Below, piece after piece: positions 1 to 9,996 of a stretch of 64,000 nt of DNA. The DNA lies in NCBI RefSeq assembly GCF_019636155.1, contig NZ_JAHBYB010000004.1:91564-155563 (forward strand), written 5' to 3'. Position 1 is the first letter of the stretch; every line of letters starts with the position of its first letter. This stretch comes from Brevundimonas sp. (lineage in GTDB: Bacteria; Pseudomonadota; Alphaproteobacteria; Caulobacterales; Caulobacteraceae). Both the position numbers and the translations under genes were made by a program. The notes below the pieces were generated by a model. The model was given only the letters and a program-made list of their open reading frames with translations. It did no database searches and was not told the origin of the DNA.

Positions 1-144
1 GGCCGCAGCGTGCAGGGGCTCCAGCTGACCGGGCATGGGCTCGGCCTGCGGCGGATTGGCCGACGCCTGGGACCAGGGTCGCCACGACGCGCACCCGGCC
101 AGCAGGATCGCCGTCACCGTCAGAAGGGCGGCCGCCCGTTTCAC
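1..144 (-). CDS. lipoprotein, N-terminal part (runs off window)
   Basis: Only the first 48 codons lie in the window. Reading leftward from a GTG at 144, the protein begins with Lys-Arg, a hydrophobic stretch and the lipobox LLAGC, so it should be exported, lipidated and membrane-anchored. After the cysteine the chain is rich in Pro, Ala and Gln. A purine-rich AGCGGAGGCG sits just upstream of the GTG and supports this start. The function cannot be told from this fragment. Confidence 0.6.
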   Translation of the reverse strand, partial: MKRAAALLTVTAILLAGCASWRPWSQASANPPQAEPMPGQLEPLHAAA

Positions 145-227
145 GATTGTCGCCTCCGCTCCATGCCAGCGTAGAATGCGCTGGTTCGCGCCAAAAGGGA
201 ACGGAAAGGACGAGGAAAGGGCCGCGA

Positions 228-2567
228 TCAGGCGGCGGCTTCGGCCGTGGCGTCCGGGGTCGCCGTCTTGCGCGGGCCCGGACGGCCCAGAAGGAAGCCC
301 TGGACCTCATCGCATCCCTGTTCGCGCAGAAAGTCCAGCTGTCCCGGGGTTTCCACCCCCTCGGCCAGGACCGGGATGTCCAGGCTCTCGCCCAGCGTAA
401 GGACGGCGCGGATGATGGCGCGGGCCTGGGGGCTTCCGTCCAGCTCCGACATGAAGGACCGATCCAGCTTGATCTTGTCGAACGGGAAGGCCCGCAGGGT
501 CGACAGGGACGAATAGCCGGTGCCGAAGTCGTCCATGGCGATGGAGACGCCGAGAGCTTTCAGTTGGCGCAAGACATGAATGGTGCGCTCCAGGTCGGTG
601 ATCATGGCCGTCTCGGTGATTTCCAGCTCCAGGCGCGAGGGCGCCAGGCCGGTTTCCAGCAGGACCTGGTGAACCAGCCGCGGCAGATCGACGTGCGACA
701 GCTGCACCGGCGACAGGTTGACGGCGATCTTGTGCGGTTCGGGCCAGGCGGCGGCTTCGGCGCAGGCGGTTCTGAGCACCCATTCGTCGATCGGCAGGAT
801 CAGGCCTGTTTCTTCCGCCAGCGGGATGAAATGCTCCGGCGAGATATATCCGCCGTCGGCCTGGGGCCAGCGCAACAGGGCTTCGTAGCCGATCACCCGG
901 CCGCTCTCGACCGAGGCCTGGACCTGATAGTGCAGTTCGAACCGCCCCGCATCCAGGGTTTCGCGCAGAGCCAGGGTCATCCGCCGGCGTTCCCGCACGG
1001 CCTGGTCCATCGCGCTTTCATAGAAGCAGACGTCAGTCGTCAGGGACGCCTTGGCCCGATACATGGCCAGGTCGGCATTGTTCACCAGGTCCGAAACCTG
1101 TTGCGCGTCGTCGGGCCAGAAGGCGATGCCGATGCTGGCGCCGCAGCCGATTTCGACACCTTCCAGCATGACCGGCGCGATGATCGCCTCGCGCAGCCGC
1201 TCGGCGATGGTCAAGGCTTCTTCCCGAGCCTCCACCGGCACGATGGCCACGAATTCGTCCCCGCCCAGCCGGGCCAGGAATTCGCCCTGCCGCGCGGCGG
1301 CCCGCATCTGTTCGGCGACATGGACCAGCAGGCGGTCGCCGATTGCGTGGCCGTAGATGTCGTTGATTTCCTTGAACCGGTTCAGGTCGATGGCGAACAG
1401 GGCGAACCGGTCGCCATCGTCGGCCAGGGCGGCCTGGCGTTCCAGTTTTTCCAGGAAGCTGGCCCGATTGGGCAGTTCGGTCAGGCTGTCGTTGCGCGCC
1501 AGGTGGGCGATGCGTCGCTCCTGGGCCAGCCGCATGCGAAGATCACGGACGGCGAAAACCCGGACCTGGCCATTGATATCGACCCCGCTCATCGTCCGGA
1601 CCGCGACCTCGACCGGAACCAGGGCGCCGTCTCTGGTCCGCAGTTCGCTCTGGACCAGGCCGCTGTCCATGGAGTCTGCGGAATCGATCCATTGGGCCAC
1701 CCGTCCGCCGCGAATGATGTCCATTGAAAGGCCGCTCAGTTCCGCGAAGGCGCCGTTGGCCATGATCACGCCGTCAGGGCCTTCCACCACCATGCCGTCG
1801 ACGGTGCTGTCGATCAGCTGGTTCAGCCGGAGGGCGCCCTGACGCCGCGACTGGTCGTCCAGCATGTGGCCGACCACCGAAATGCCCATGATCAGAAAGC
1901 CGATCGCCGCCACGGCCATGGCCAGCAGGCTCTGCGCCTCTTCGCCCGTCGGCGTTCCCGGCAGGGGCGCCAGGGGCAGAACCGTCATCGCCGCCATGCC
2001 GGTGAAATGCAGCGCCACGATCGCGACCACCAGCAGCAGCGCCCCGATCCGCGCCTTGATCCCCGCGCCGAAGCGGGCGGCGGCGTCGAACGCCAGGACC
2101 CCGCCCATGATCGCGGCGATCACCGAGACGGTCACATAGATCGGCGACCAGTAGACGATGGCGTCCGAGGTGAAGGCCGCCATGCCGGTATAATGCATCA
2201 TGGTGACGGTGACGCCGAACAGGCCGCCGGCCAGGGCGGGCGCGCGCCGGTTCCGGCGGGCGCCGATGCTCATCACCAGGTAGGACCCGATCATCGCCAG
2301 GACCAGGGACAGGGCGGTCAGTCGCGGCTCATAGGCGACATCGACGCCCGGCCGGTAGGCCAGCATGGCCACGAAATGAGTGCACCAGATTGTGGCGCCG
2401 CCGGCCACCCCGCCCATCAAGGCCCAAAGCGGCCGCGCGCCCGTCGAGGCCGCCCGCACACGTCGGAACATTCTGATCGTCACCAGCGAACCGATCAGGC
2501 AGATGACCGCCGCCAGAAGCGTCAGCGCATGATCATGCTGATCGACAAGGCAGGAAAGGAAACGCAT
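228..2567 (-). CDS. MHYT-PAS-GGDEF-EAL bifunctional c-di-GMP enzyme
   Basis: A 779-residue membrane protein predicted to make and/or degrade cyclic di-GMP. Residues 1-230 form a multi-pass MHYT sensor domain with three motif copies (THFVAM, MHYTGM, LHFTGM), which in this family are proposed to bind a metal and sense gas or redox. A PAS domain covers about 235-345. The GGDEF domain (about 360-520) keeps an intact GGDEF signature, but the inhibitory-site position upstream reads RQGE instead of RxxD, so product inhibition may be weak. The EAL domain (about 535-765) keeps EALLRW, DDFGTGYSSL, the IKLD lysine and EGVET, so both activities look possible. It is transcribed alone. A TTAA-N6-TTAA pair lies upstream at 2641-2654. 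The SD is weak. Confidence 0.93.
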   Translation of the reverse strand: MRFLSCLVDQHDHALTLLAAVICLIGSLVTIRMFRRVRAASTGARPLWALMGGVAGGATIWCTHFVAMLAYRPGVDVAYEPRLTALSLVLAMIGSYLVMSIGARRNRRAPALAGGLFGVTVTMMHYTGMAAFTSDAIVYWSPIYVTVSVIAAIMGGVLAFDAAARFGAGIKARIGALLLVVAIVALHFTGMAAMTVLPLAPLPGTPTGEEAQSLLAMAVAAIGFLIMGISVVGHMLDDQSRRQGALRLNQLIDSTVDGMVVEGPDGVIMANGAFAELSGLSMDIIRGGRVAQWIDSADSMDSGLVQSELRTRDGALVPVEVAVRTMSGVDINGQVRVFAVRDLRMRLAQERRIAHLARNDSLTELPNRASFLEKLERQAALADDGDRFALFAIDLNRFKEINDIYGHAIGDRLLVHVAEQMRAAARQGEFLARLGGDEFVAIVPVEAREEALTIAERLREAIIAPVMLEGVEIGCGASIGIAFWPDDAQQVSDLVNNADLAMYRAKASLTTDVCFYESAMDQAVRERRRMTLALRETLDAGRFELHYQVQASVESGRVIGYEALLRWPQADGGYISPEHFIPLAEETGLILPIDEWVLRTACAEAAAWPEPHKIAVNLSPVQLSHVDLPRLVHQVLLETGLAPSRLELEITETAMITDLERTIHVLRQLKALGVSIAMDDFGTGYSSLSTLRAFPFDKIKLDRSFMSELDGSPQARAIIRAVLTLGESLDIPVLAEGVETPGQLDFLREQGCDEVQGFLLGRPGPRKTATPDATAEAAA

Positions 2568-2710
2568 GGCGAGGAGACCCTGATCAATGTCCGGACATCC
2601 GAATAGGGCTTGGCCATTACGTCAGCGGTAAGAAACACGGTTAAAGTCTCTTAAGGTACTGACGAGAAATAACTTTCTTCACAACTCGACATTGTCGGTC
2701 AGGAACGTCT

Positions 2711-2747
2711 CAAAAGAGAAAAGGCCCCGGATCGCTCCGGAGCCCTT
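2711..2747 (-). terminator. Rho-independent terminator of rpsD
   Basis: On the minus strand a G+C-rich stem (GGCTCCGG pairing with CCGGGGCC, 6-nt loop) is followed by TTTTCTCTTTT. It lies 23 bases beyond the rpsD stop, as expected for an intrinsic terminator. Confidence 0.85.
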
Positions 2748-2769
2748 CCAAAATCGTCTGCAGGACGCC

Positions 2770-3387
2770 TTAGGACGAGTAGTATTCGACCACCAGGTTC
2801 GGCTCCATCTTCACCGCATACGGCACGTCGGCCAGTTCCGGCACGCGGGCCACGCGGACCGAGAAGCCGCGATCGCCGATTTCCAGATAGTCGGGCACGT
2901 CACGTTCCGACGACTGCTGGGCTTCCAGCACCAGGGCCATGTTGCGCGACTTTTCCTTCACCTCGACCACATCGCCAACCGACAGGCGATAAGAGGCGAT
3001 GTTCACCTTCTTTCCGTTGACGGTCACGTGGCCGTGGTTGACGAACTGACGCGCGGCCCAGACGGTCGGCACGAATTTGGCGCGATAGACGACGGCGTCC
3101 AGACGGGCTTCCAGCAGGCCGATCAGGTTCTCGGGCGTGTTGCCCTTGCGACGGGCGGCCTCGTCATAGGTCTTGCGGAACTGCTTCTCGGTCAGGTTGC
3201 CGTAATAGCCCTTCAGCTTCTGCTTGGCCTTCAGTTGCAGGCCGAAGTCCGAAACCTTGGACTTGCGGCGCTGGCCGTGCTGGCCGGGGCCGTAGGAGCG
3301 CTTGTTGACCGGGGACTTGGACCGGCCCCACAGGTTTTCACCCATGGCGCGGTCGATCTTGTATTTGGCGCTGTGGCGCTTCGACAT
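2770..3387 (-). CDS. rpsD: 30S ribosomal protein S4
   Basis: A 205-residue primary 16S rRNA-binding protein that nucleates small-subunit assembly. The N-terminus [10 protein letters not shown] and the stretches [10 protein letters not shown] and KQKLKGYYG are typical of alphaproteobacterial S4. The S4 RNA-binding domain (about 95-160) contains [18 protein letters not shown]. The start at 3387 was chosen because it gives the conserved N-terminus; an upstream in-frame ATG would add 11 unconserved residues. The gene stands alone, not in the alpha operon, and ends in a strong terminator. Confidence 0.97.
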   Translation of the reverse strand: MSKRHSAKYKIDRAMGENLWGRSKSPVNKRSYGPGQHGQRRKSKVSDFGLQLKAKQKLKGYYGNLTEKQFRKTYDEAARRKGNTPENLIGLLEARLDAVVYRAKFVPTVWAARQFVNHGHVTVNGKKVNIASYRLSVGDVVEVKEKSRNMALVLEAQQSSERDVPDYLEIGDRGFSVRVARVPELADVPYAVKMEPNLVVEYYSS

Positions 3388-3477
3388 GCGTCGTCTCTCT
3401 ATGCGGATGCGGCCCGGCATCCCCGGTATTGGGAATGCGATCTCAACGGCGGTCCACGCATCGTCCGTAATGGATCG

Positions 3478-3529
3478 CGCCCCGGGCTTGCGACCGGGGC
3501 GTGAAGGCGGGGCTTATCGACGCCCCGCC
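3478..3529 (-). terminator. two tandem hairpins after superoxide dismutase
   Basis: Two perfect 8-bp inverted repeats lie side by side beyond the dismutase stop: GGCGGGGC/GCCCCGCC (3506-3513 and 3522-3529) and CGCCCCGG/CCGGGGCG (3478-3485 and 3494-3501). There is no clear U-run, so they may act as Rho-assisted terminators or protect the mRNA 3' end. Confidence 0.5.
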
Positions 3530-3543
3530 CGCCAGAGTCAAGC

Positions 3544-4158
3544 TCAGGCCGTGGCCGCCGCGAACAGTGCGTTGGCCTTGTTCCAGTTCACCACGCTCCA
3601 GAAGGCCTTCAGGTAATCGGCCCGCCGGTTCTGGTATTTCAGGTAGTAGGCGTGCTCCCAGACGTCGGCGCCCAGGACCACGGCGCCCTTTTCATCGGCC
3701 ACGTCCATCAGGGGATTGTCCTGGTTGGGGGTCGAGGTGATCTTCAGCTTGCCATTCTGTACGATCAGCCAGGCCCAGCCCGAGCCGAACTGGCCGGCGC
3801 CGGCGGCGTTGAAGTCTTCCTTGAACTTGTCCATCCCGCCCAGGTCGCGGTCGATGGCGGTGGCCAGTTCGGCCGAGGGTTCGCCGGTCTGGCCCTGCGG
3901 CGCCAGCAGTTCCCAGAACAGGCTGTGGTTCCAGTGACCGCCGCCGTTGTTGCGGACCGCCTTGGGCGCCTTGGAGATGGCGGCGAACAGATCTTCCAGC
4001 GACTTGCCCTGCAGGCCGGCGTCGGCGTCGACCGCCTTGTTCAGATTGTCGACATAGGCCTGATGGTGCTTGTCATGGTGGAAGGTCATCGTCTCCTTGT
4101 CGATAGCCGGCTCCAGCGCGTCGTAGGCGTAGGGCAGGGGGGGAAGGGTGAAGGCCAT
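3544..4158 (-). CDS. superoxide dismutase, Mn/Fe family (Mn-type residues)
   Basis: A 204-residue cytoplasmic enzyme that converts superoxide to oxygen and peroxide. The metal ligands are visible: His in TFHHDKHH, His in NHSLFW, and Asp and His in DVWEHAYY. The GGGH sequence before NHSLFW and the Gln in NQDNPL are features of Mn-type enzymes, where that Gln comes from the C-terminal domain, rather than Fe-type. The start at 4158 is preferred over the ATG two codons upstream because AAAGGA then has normal 7-8 nt spacing. It is a single-gene unit followed by two hairpins. Metal preference is an inference. Confidence 0.95.
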   Translation of the reverse strand: MAFTLPPLPYAYDALEPAIDKETMTFHHDKHHQAYVDNLNKAVDADAGLQGKSLEDLFAAISKAPKAVRNNGGGHWNHSLFWELLAPQGQTGEPSAELATAIDRDLGGMDKFKEDFNAAGAGQFGSGWAWLIVQNGKLKITSTPNQDNPLMDVADEKGAVVLGADVWEHAYYLKYQNRRADYLKAFWSVVNWNKANALFAAATA

Positions 4159-4263
4159 GACCATTTCCTTTCAGTACGTGAGGCTGGGCCTCATCTAGGG
4201 ACTCGCGCGCCGATCCCAAGGCGGTTGCGGCGGAATCTTGGCTAGCGCCCGTTAGGCACGATT

Positions 4264-4300
4264 CTCGGGAACGGGTGACGGGATACTCCCGTTCCTCGAG
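4264..4300 (+). promoter_or_regulatory. hairpin in leader of the 70-aa protein gene
   Basis: CTCG+GGAACGGG (4264-4275) pairs with CCCGTTCC+TCGAG (4288-4300), a 12-bp stem with one bulged A, ending 2 nt before the SD AAAGGAG. It could be an operator or a leader structure affecting mRNA stability. No known motif was recognised. Confidence 0.4.
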
Positions 4301-4316
4301 CGAAAGGAGCCGTCTT

Positions 4317-4529
4317 ATGGCGTATCCCGCCGCCACGCCCACGGATGATCAGATCGCCCGGCTGACCGAACGTCTGATCGACCTGTCGGAACGGATGACC
4401 GACGAGCAGGTCCTGGACGTCGCCGACGCCCTTCATGACAGGCTGCGCGAGCGCCGCCGCCTGAGGGGACGCAGTCACCGGCGTCTCGAGGGCCGGATGC
4501 ATCCCGGTTCGTTCGACATGAGGGTCTAG
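4317..4529 (+). CDS. small uncharacterised protein, 70 aa
   Basis: I do not recognise a family. The 70-residue product has a helical, charged middle (LTERLIDLSERMTDEQVLDVADALHDRLRE is one amphipathic run split here only by name) followed by an arginine-rich tail, suggesting a soluble, possibly nucleic-acid-binding small protein. A very good SD (AAAGGAG, 7 nt before the ATG) and a hairpin-forming leader upstream support expression. Its stop overlaps by four bases the stop of the convergent small gene downstream. Confidence 0.6.
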   Translation: MAYPAATPTDDQIARLTERLIDLSERMTDEQVLDVADALHDRLRERRRLRGRSHRRLEGRMHPGSFDMRV

Positions 4530-4768
4530 GAGACACCCCTGACGTGGGCTTTGAGACAGTCCCGAACGGCGCGTTTCAGGTCGCCAGGGGCCGAGATGAT
4601 GTCCACTCCGTCGGCCTGGAAGACCGCCTTCACGGCGGCGTCCAGTCCCTGTGGCAGGGCCTCGACCACACGCCGTTCGCCCTTGTCGTGAAGGCAGAAA
4701 CCCAGTTCGACGCAGAGAGCCGTGAACATCGGCGCCAGCCGGTCGTGCAGATCCTCGTCATAGGTCAT
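4526..4768 (-). CDS. small uncharacterised protein at end of formaldehyde operon
   Basis: The 80-residue soluble product (MTYDEDLHDRLAPMFTALC...) has no family I recognise. It contains three cysteines and no signal peptide. Its ATG overlaps the stop of frmB in an ATGA arrangement, so it is very probably translationally coupled to frmB and is the last gene of the formaldehyde-detoxification operon. No function can be claimed. Confidence 0.65.
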   Translation of the reverse strand: MTYDEDLHDRLAPMFTALCVELGFCLHDKGERRVVEALPQGLDAAVKAVFQADGVDIISAPGDLKRAVRDCLKAHVRGVS

Positions 4769-5613
4769 GATCGGACTCCTTTCAGCCGGGCGGCATGGAA
4801 GGCGATGTGGTCGGCGATGAAGCTGGCCATGAAGAAATAGGAATGGTCGTATCCTGGCTGCATCCGCAGGGTCAGGGGCTGGCCCGCCGCCTCGGCCGCC
4901 GCCGTCAGTAGTTCCGGCTTCAGCTGTTCGGACAGGAAGGGATCGGCGTCGCCCTGGTCCACCAGGATGTCGTCGAAGGCGCCGCGCGCCGCTGCGTTCT
5001 CGATCAGCAGGGCCGCATCATGCCGCGCCCATTCGGTCCGGTCTTCGCCCAGATAGGCTGTGAACGCCTTTTCGCCCCAGGGGCAGCGGGTCGGGGAGGA
5101 TATTGGCGCGAAGGCCGAGACGCTGCGGAACAGGTCCGGGTGGCGCAGGGCCAGGGTCAGGGCGCCATGCCCGCCCATGGAATGGCCCATGACCGAACGC
5201 ACGCCCGTGGTCGGAAACTCCGCGTCGATCAGGGCGATCAACTCGTCCGTGACATAGGTCTCCATGCGAAAATGCGACGCCCACGGCGCCTGGGTCGCAT
5301 CGACGTAGAAACCCGCCCCCTGACCCAGGTCATAGGCCGGATCGTCCGCCACCCCTTCGCCGCGCGGGCTGGTGTCGGGCGCGACGACGATCACCCCGTG
5401 GTCGGCCGCTGCCCGATAGGCGCCGGCCTTGGTGGTGAAATTGTCCTCGGTGCAGGTCAGGCCCGACAACCAGATCACCACCGGAAACGGCCCCTCGCCC
5501 GCCGGAACGAAGACCGACAGGGTCATGGGTGTGCCGGTCGTCGCGCTGTCGTGCTTCAGATAGCGCAGGGTTCCGCCGTGGACGGTGTGGGTCTTGGTGG
5601 TCTCTAAGGTCAT
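4765..5613 (-). CDS. frmB: S-formylglutathione hydrolase
   Basis: A 282-residue esterase that hydrolyses S-formylglutathione to formate and glutathione, the second step of glutathione-dependent formaldehyde oxidation. It has an alpha/beta-hydrolase fold of the esterase D type. The nucleophile Ser is in GHSMGGHGAL, the acid Asp in VDQGDADPF and the His in GYDHSYFF; the conserved WLSGLTCTEDNF is also present. Length matches the family. It shares the strand and gene cluster with frmA, the enzyme that makes its substrate, and overlaps the next small gene by four bases. Confidence 0.96.
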   Translation of the reverse strand: MTLETTKTHTVHGGTLRYLKHDSATTGTPMTLSVFVPAGEGPFPVVIWLSGLTCTEDNFTTKAGAYRAAADHGVIVVAPDTSPRGEGVADDPAYDLGQGAGFYVDATQAPWASHFRMETYVTDELIALIDAEFPTTGVRSVMGHSMGGHGALTLALRHPDLFRSVSAFAPISSPTRCPWGEKAFTAYLGEDRTEWARHDAALLIENAAARGAFDDILVDQGDADPFLSEQLKPELLTAAAEAAGQPLTLRMQPGYDHSYFFMASFIADHIAFHAARLKGVRS

Positions 5614-5646
5614 GCCGTCCGGTTAGCACCCCGTGGCCGGCGGGGG

Positions 5647-6030
5647 CTATCCCGGCCGATGCAGGGCGCAGATCTTGTTGCCGTCCGGATCGCGCAGATA
5701 GGCCAGGACCAGCGTGCCGAACGGCCCGTTGCGCTCGCCCGGCGGATCCTCGATGGATCGGCCGCCGGCGGCCACCCCGGCGTCGTGGAAGGCCTGGACC
5801 ATCTCGGGCGTCCTGGCGTGGAAGCCCAGGGTGCCGCCGTTGGCGTGACAGGCAGGCTCGCCGTCGATCGGCCTGCCGACCGCGAAGGCGCCCCGCGCCG
5901 TTCGCCACCAATAGCGGCCCTTGGGATCGGGCCCCTGCGCCGGTTCGATTCCCAGAGCCCCCAGCGCCGCGTCATAGAAGCGCCGTGACGCCTCGGGGTC
6001 ATTGGCGCCCAAGGTGACGTGCGTGAACAT
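5647..6030 (-). CDS. VOC (glyoxalase/bleomycin resistance) family protein
   Basis: A 127-residue single vicinal-oxygen-chelate module. The N-terminus MFTHVTLGANDPEASRRFYDA and the C-terminal RDPDGNKICALHR are typical. VOC proteins bind a metal and catalyse isomerisation, dioxygenation or thiol transfer, or simply bind a ligand. It sits 33 nt upstream of frmB in the same operon; related VOC genes often accompany frmB in proteobacteria, so a role around glutathione-aldehyde adducts is plausible but inferred. A 19-bp dyad lies just upstream. Confidence 0.85.
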   Translation of the reverse strand: MFTHVTLGANDPEASRRFYDAALGALGIEPAQGPDPKGRYWWRTARGAFAVGRPIDGEPACHANGGTLGFHARTPEMVQAFHDAGVAAGGRSIEDPPGERNGPFGTLVLAYLRDPDGNKICALHRPG

Positions 6031-6050
6031 GAAAGCCTCTCCCAGCAGGT

Positions 6051-6069
6051 TAGTTTCTTTTTGAAACTA
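6051..6069. promoter_or_regulatory. 19-bp perfect dyad before VOC-frmB genes
   Basis: TAGTTTC and GAAACTA arms are separated by TTTTT. The dyad overlaps the stop of the upstream gene and lies 21 nt before the VOC start, inside the operon. It could be an operator for a winged-helix repressor or an internal promoter element. Confidence 0.45.
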
Positions 6070-6519
6070 TGCCTCATCGAAGGTCAAGGCATGGATGTCC
6101 ACCACCTCGCCTGTCCGACTGTTCTTCCAGACCAGATTGTTCGTTGCATGGAATTCCGGATAGGCGAGCACCTGCTCAACTCTGTCTTCCCAGAAATCAA
6201 CGGCATACGGCTTCGCGCCCGGCGTCAGATCCTGGCGTTCGAACACCCAGTTACCTTCTTCGCCCGAGAGAGTCAGGCGGCGGGCGGGCGGGCCGCTCGA
6301 CTCGGCGAAAAACTCATACTTGGGCCGCGAGGGCTCAACCCAGGTGACGGCCGCACCGAGTTCCGCTTCGGTCAGGTCGGGAAAGCGGCGTCTCATCTCC
6401 ACGGCACCCACGCCCGGCTCGCGCCAGACAGCCTGAATCTCCGCGACCGTCCGGCCAGAGCCTTCTACATGCGGCGCGCCATCAAACCGGGCCGGGTCAC
6501 GAATGATCGGTCGTGGCAT
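6067..6519 (-). CDS. DUF433-like domain protein
   Basis: A 150-residue protein without a signal peptide. Residues about 5-60 (RDPARFDGAPHVEGSGRTVAEIQ..., then FPDLTEAELGAAVTW) resemble DUF433, a small winged-helix-like domain found in VapB-type antitoxins and orphan regulators. The remainder (to about 150) is a beta-rich extension (EFFAESSGPPARR, NWVFERQDLTPGAK) that I do not recognise. No partner toxin gene lies beside it. It sits inside the formaldehyde operon, 10 nt after the preceding gene. Start 6519 avoids a 38-nt overlap that the upstream ATG at 6567 would need. Confidence 0.65.
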   Translation of the reverse strand: MPRPIIRDPARFDGAPHVEGSGRTVAEIQAVWREPGVGAVEMRRRFPDLTEAELGAAVTWVEPSRPKYEFFAESSGPPARRLTLSGEEGNWVFERQDLTPGAKPYAVDFWEDRVEQVLAYPEFHATNNLVWKNSRTGEVVDIHALTFDEA

Positions 6520-6529
6520 CCCGGGAGCC

Positions 6530-6945
6530 CTACTCCTGTTCGACAGGCGCCGGGCGCCGGGCAGCATCCTGCGCCGTATTCAGGAAGGCCATCATCGCCG
6601 GAACTTCATCCTCGGCCAGTTCGCCTTCGAGGACGCGAAAGGTCAACTGACCGTCGAGAGCCTCCAGCACACCCACGCGCTCGCCCGCCGCGATGTAGAG
6701 AGGCAGGCCCAGGCGGCTGAGAATCTGTTCGTCACCGGACTGCGGCACGAGATTCTCGCGCTCGCAGACGATCGCACCGATTCCCACGTCGTCGGGCTGA
6801 GGTGGAACCTCGCCCGCCGAGAGCGCTTCGGCGACCCAGGGGGCCGGAACGCTTTCGACGGCATCGCCCTTAGTGAACATGGCGTCGCAGGCGCCGAAGG
6901 GCGTGGCCTGAAGCAACACGCCGAAAATCGCCGTCGCGATCATCA

Positions 6946-6946
<1 letters not shown>
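6530..6946 (-). CDS. small secreted protein of the formaldehyde operon
   Basis: The 138-residue protein begins with a short hydrophobic segment (MMIATAIFGVLLQATPFGA) that looks like a Sec signal. The mature part is acidic, with two further cysteines (GACDAMF, IVCERENL) that could form a disulfide in the periplasm. Family unknown. Its ATG overlaps the frmA stop (TGATG), so it is coupled to frmA translation. Confidence 0.65.
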
Positions 6947-8052
<1,106 letters not shown>

Positions 8053-8156
8053 GAAGGGCTCCGGAAACTCGGGTCATTCCGCAGGGAGGCGGGTCGGCCG
8101 GATCGTGGCGCAAGGCGGGGCCTCGGATCAACGGCCTTTGTCGGGCCGGCGCCGCT

Positions 8157-9836
8157 TCAGGCCGGAACGATCAGGGGGACCACCTGTCCGCCGTCGGCGG
8201 GCGGCGACGGGCGCGCCCCGGTCACGACCGGCAGGCGCACGGTGATCGCCGTGCCCTCGCCCAGGGTGGAATCGACTGTCATCCGGCCACCGTGCAGTTC
8301 GGCCAGGGACCGCACCAGGGACAGGCCCAGGCCGGTGCCCTGAGATTTCTGATCGGCGGCGCCGGCCTGTTCGAACGGGCGGCCCAGCCGGGCGATGTCG
8401 TCCGGCGCGATGCCCACGCCGGTGTCGGCCACGACCAGCTCCAGATAAGGGCCCACCGCTTCCAGCGTCAGGGTGACCGAGCCGCCGGCGGGGTTGAATT
8501 TGAGGGCGTTGGATAGCAGGTTCAGGGCGATCTGCTTCAGCGCCCGGCGGTCGGCGGCGACCTCGACCGGATCACCGGGCTGGACCACCGCCAGATCCAG
8601 GCCCTTGTCGACCGCCTGGATGCGAACCAGGGCGACGGCCGCCGACACCGTCTCGCGCGCGTCGAACCGCTCCAGCACCAGTTCGTAGCGCTCGGCCTCG
8701 ATCTTGGAGACGTCCAGCACGTCGTTGATCAGGTCGAGCAGGTGGTTGCCCGCCTCGTGGATGGAGACGGCGTATTCAGCGTAGCGGGGCGGCAGGGGGC
8801 CGAACAGCGACTGGCGCATCATGTCCGAGAAGCCGAGGACGGCGTTCAGGGGGGTGCGCAGTTCGTGGCTCATATTGGCCAGGAAGCGGGTCTTGCCGGC
8901 GCTGTGGGCCTCGGCCTCGGCGCGGGCGGTCTCCAGGGCGACCTCGTGGGCGTATTGGGCAGTGTCGTCGAAGGCCAGGGCGACGATCCGGCCGCCCGGC
9001 GCCGGCGCATCCTGTCCCTGAAACGCCAGGACGATGCGGCGATCCAGGGCCAGGCGCGGGGCGAACCGCACCAGAGTCGTCCGTCCGCCGACGGCCTTGT
9101 CCAGGGCGGACAGGACGGCCGGACGATCCGGGGCGTGAACGGCGGCGATCAGTCCCTGGGCGAACAGGGAATCGACAGGCAGGGCCGGCGGGGCGGCGCC
9201 ATAGGCGGCCAGGATCCGGCCGCCTGGCTCCAGCACCAGGGTCAGGGCCGGCAGGGTGGTCAGCAGGCCCTCGGCGCGGGTCAGGGCCTGGTCGGTCGCC
9301 GCGCGGCGCACCTGACGATGGCGGTCCGACAGACGCGCGGCGGCCAGGGCGGCGGCGACGACGGCGAAACCGACCAGGGCCGCCACGACCGGCGCCGAGG
9401 GTCCGGGTCCGGCCAGGGCGGCCGAGGCCAGGCCGGCGGCGATGGCGGCCGCCGCGCCCAGGCCCGCGATCGGCATGAGGCGGGCGCGATCCAGGATCAG
9501 GCCCGCCGCCAGGGGGGTGAGGGCCGCCGCCGCCAGGGGCCCGGACAGGCCGCCCGTCAGGCCCGCAACCGCCGTGGCGGCCAGGCACCAGACCACCAGG
9601 ACCAGGGCGCGGGGCCCCGGGCCGTCGCGCCAGAGCAGGGCCAGTCCCGCCGCACCCGGCGCCGCGAGGACCAGCAGGCCGGCCAGGACGGTGTCTTCCA
9701 GACCCGCCGCCCCCAGCAGACGACCGCCCAGGGCGATGAGGGCCGCCAGGAGCGCCCAGGCCGCATGCCAGGCGGCCAGGACCGGGCGCGCGCCGGTCTG
9801 GGGCCTGACGGCGGTCTGTGGGACGGTGGCGGTCAA
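8157..9836 (-). CDS. membrane sensor histidine kinase, DivJ-like
   Basis: A 559-residue kinase. Residues about 20-165 hold six or so hydrophobic helices with almost no periplasmic loop, about 185-300 form a PAS-like region, HisKA starts near 315 with the phospho-acceptor His in FLANMSHELRTPL, and HATPase_c follows with N-box NLLSNALKF, DTGVGI and GTGLGLSLV. The FGPLPPRYAEYA stretch after the His is characteristic of the PleC/DivJ/DivL branch that controls DivK and, through it, CtrA. The many-pass N-terminus without a sensor domain favours DivJ. ctrA lies only 2 kb away. DivJ identity is an inference. Confidence 0.85.
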   Translation of the reverse strand: MTATVPQTAVRPQTGARPVLAAWHAAWALLAALIALGGRLLGAAGLEDTVLAGLLVLAAPGAAGLALLWRDGPGPRALVLVVWCLAATAVAGLTGGLSGPLAAAALTPLAAGLILDRARLMPIAGLGAAAAIAAGLASAALAGPGPSAPVVAALVGFAVVAAALAAARLSDRHRQVRRAATDQALTRAEGLLTTLPALTLVLEPGGRILAAYGAAPPALPVDSLFAQGLIAAVHAPDRPAVLSALDKAVGGRTTLVRFAPRLALDRRIVLAFQGQDAPAPGGRIVALAFDDTAQYAHEVALETARAEAEAHSAGKTRFLANMSHELRTPLNAVLGFSDMMRQSLFGPLPPRYAEYAVSIHEAGNHLLDLINDVLDVSKIEAERYELVLERFDARETVSAAVALVRIQAVDKGLDLAVVQPGDPVEVAADRRALKQIALNLLSNALKFNPAGGSVTLTLEAVGPYLELVVADTGVGIAPDDIARLGRPFEQAGAADQKSQGTGLGLSLVRSLAELHGGRMTVDSTLGEGTAITVRLPVVTGARPSPPADGGQVVPLIVPA

Positions 9837-9996
9837 TCGGAAATCCGGCGTTGAGAAGGCGCGTCACCCTAACTTTCGCGGCGAGTCGGCTAAAGACGGA
9901 TCGCGCGACAGGCGAGGATCGGCTGGGTCCGAACCCTGTTCACCTGGGGATGGGCGGCCGATTGTCCTTAACGGGCCAAAGCCCTATCTGGCGGCC

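Noticed and set aside
147-1727. 526-residue open frame on the plus strand across the GGDEF-EAL gene
   Set aside because: It lies opposite a complete, motif-rich gene and its composition (His, Gln, Arg, Gly) is that of antisense frames in GC-rich DNA. The same holds for the long opposite-strand frames at 40.1-42.3, 37.4-39.7, 57.4-59.0 and 61.8-63.6 kb.
5935-5965. GGTTCGATTCCC, resembling a tRNA T-loop
   Set aside because: No acceptor, D or anticodon stems around it; it lies inside the conserved part of the VOC gene.
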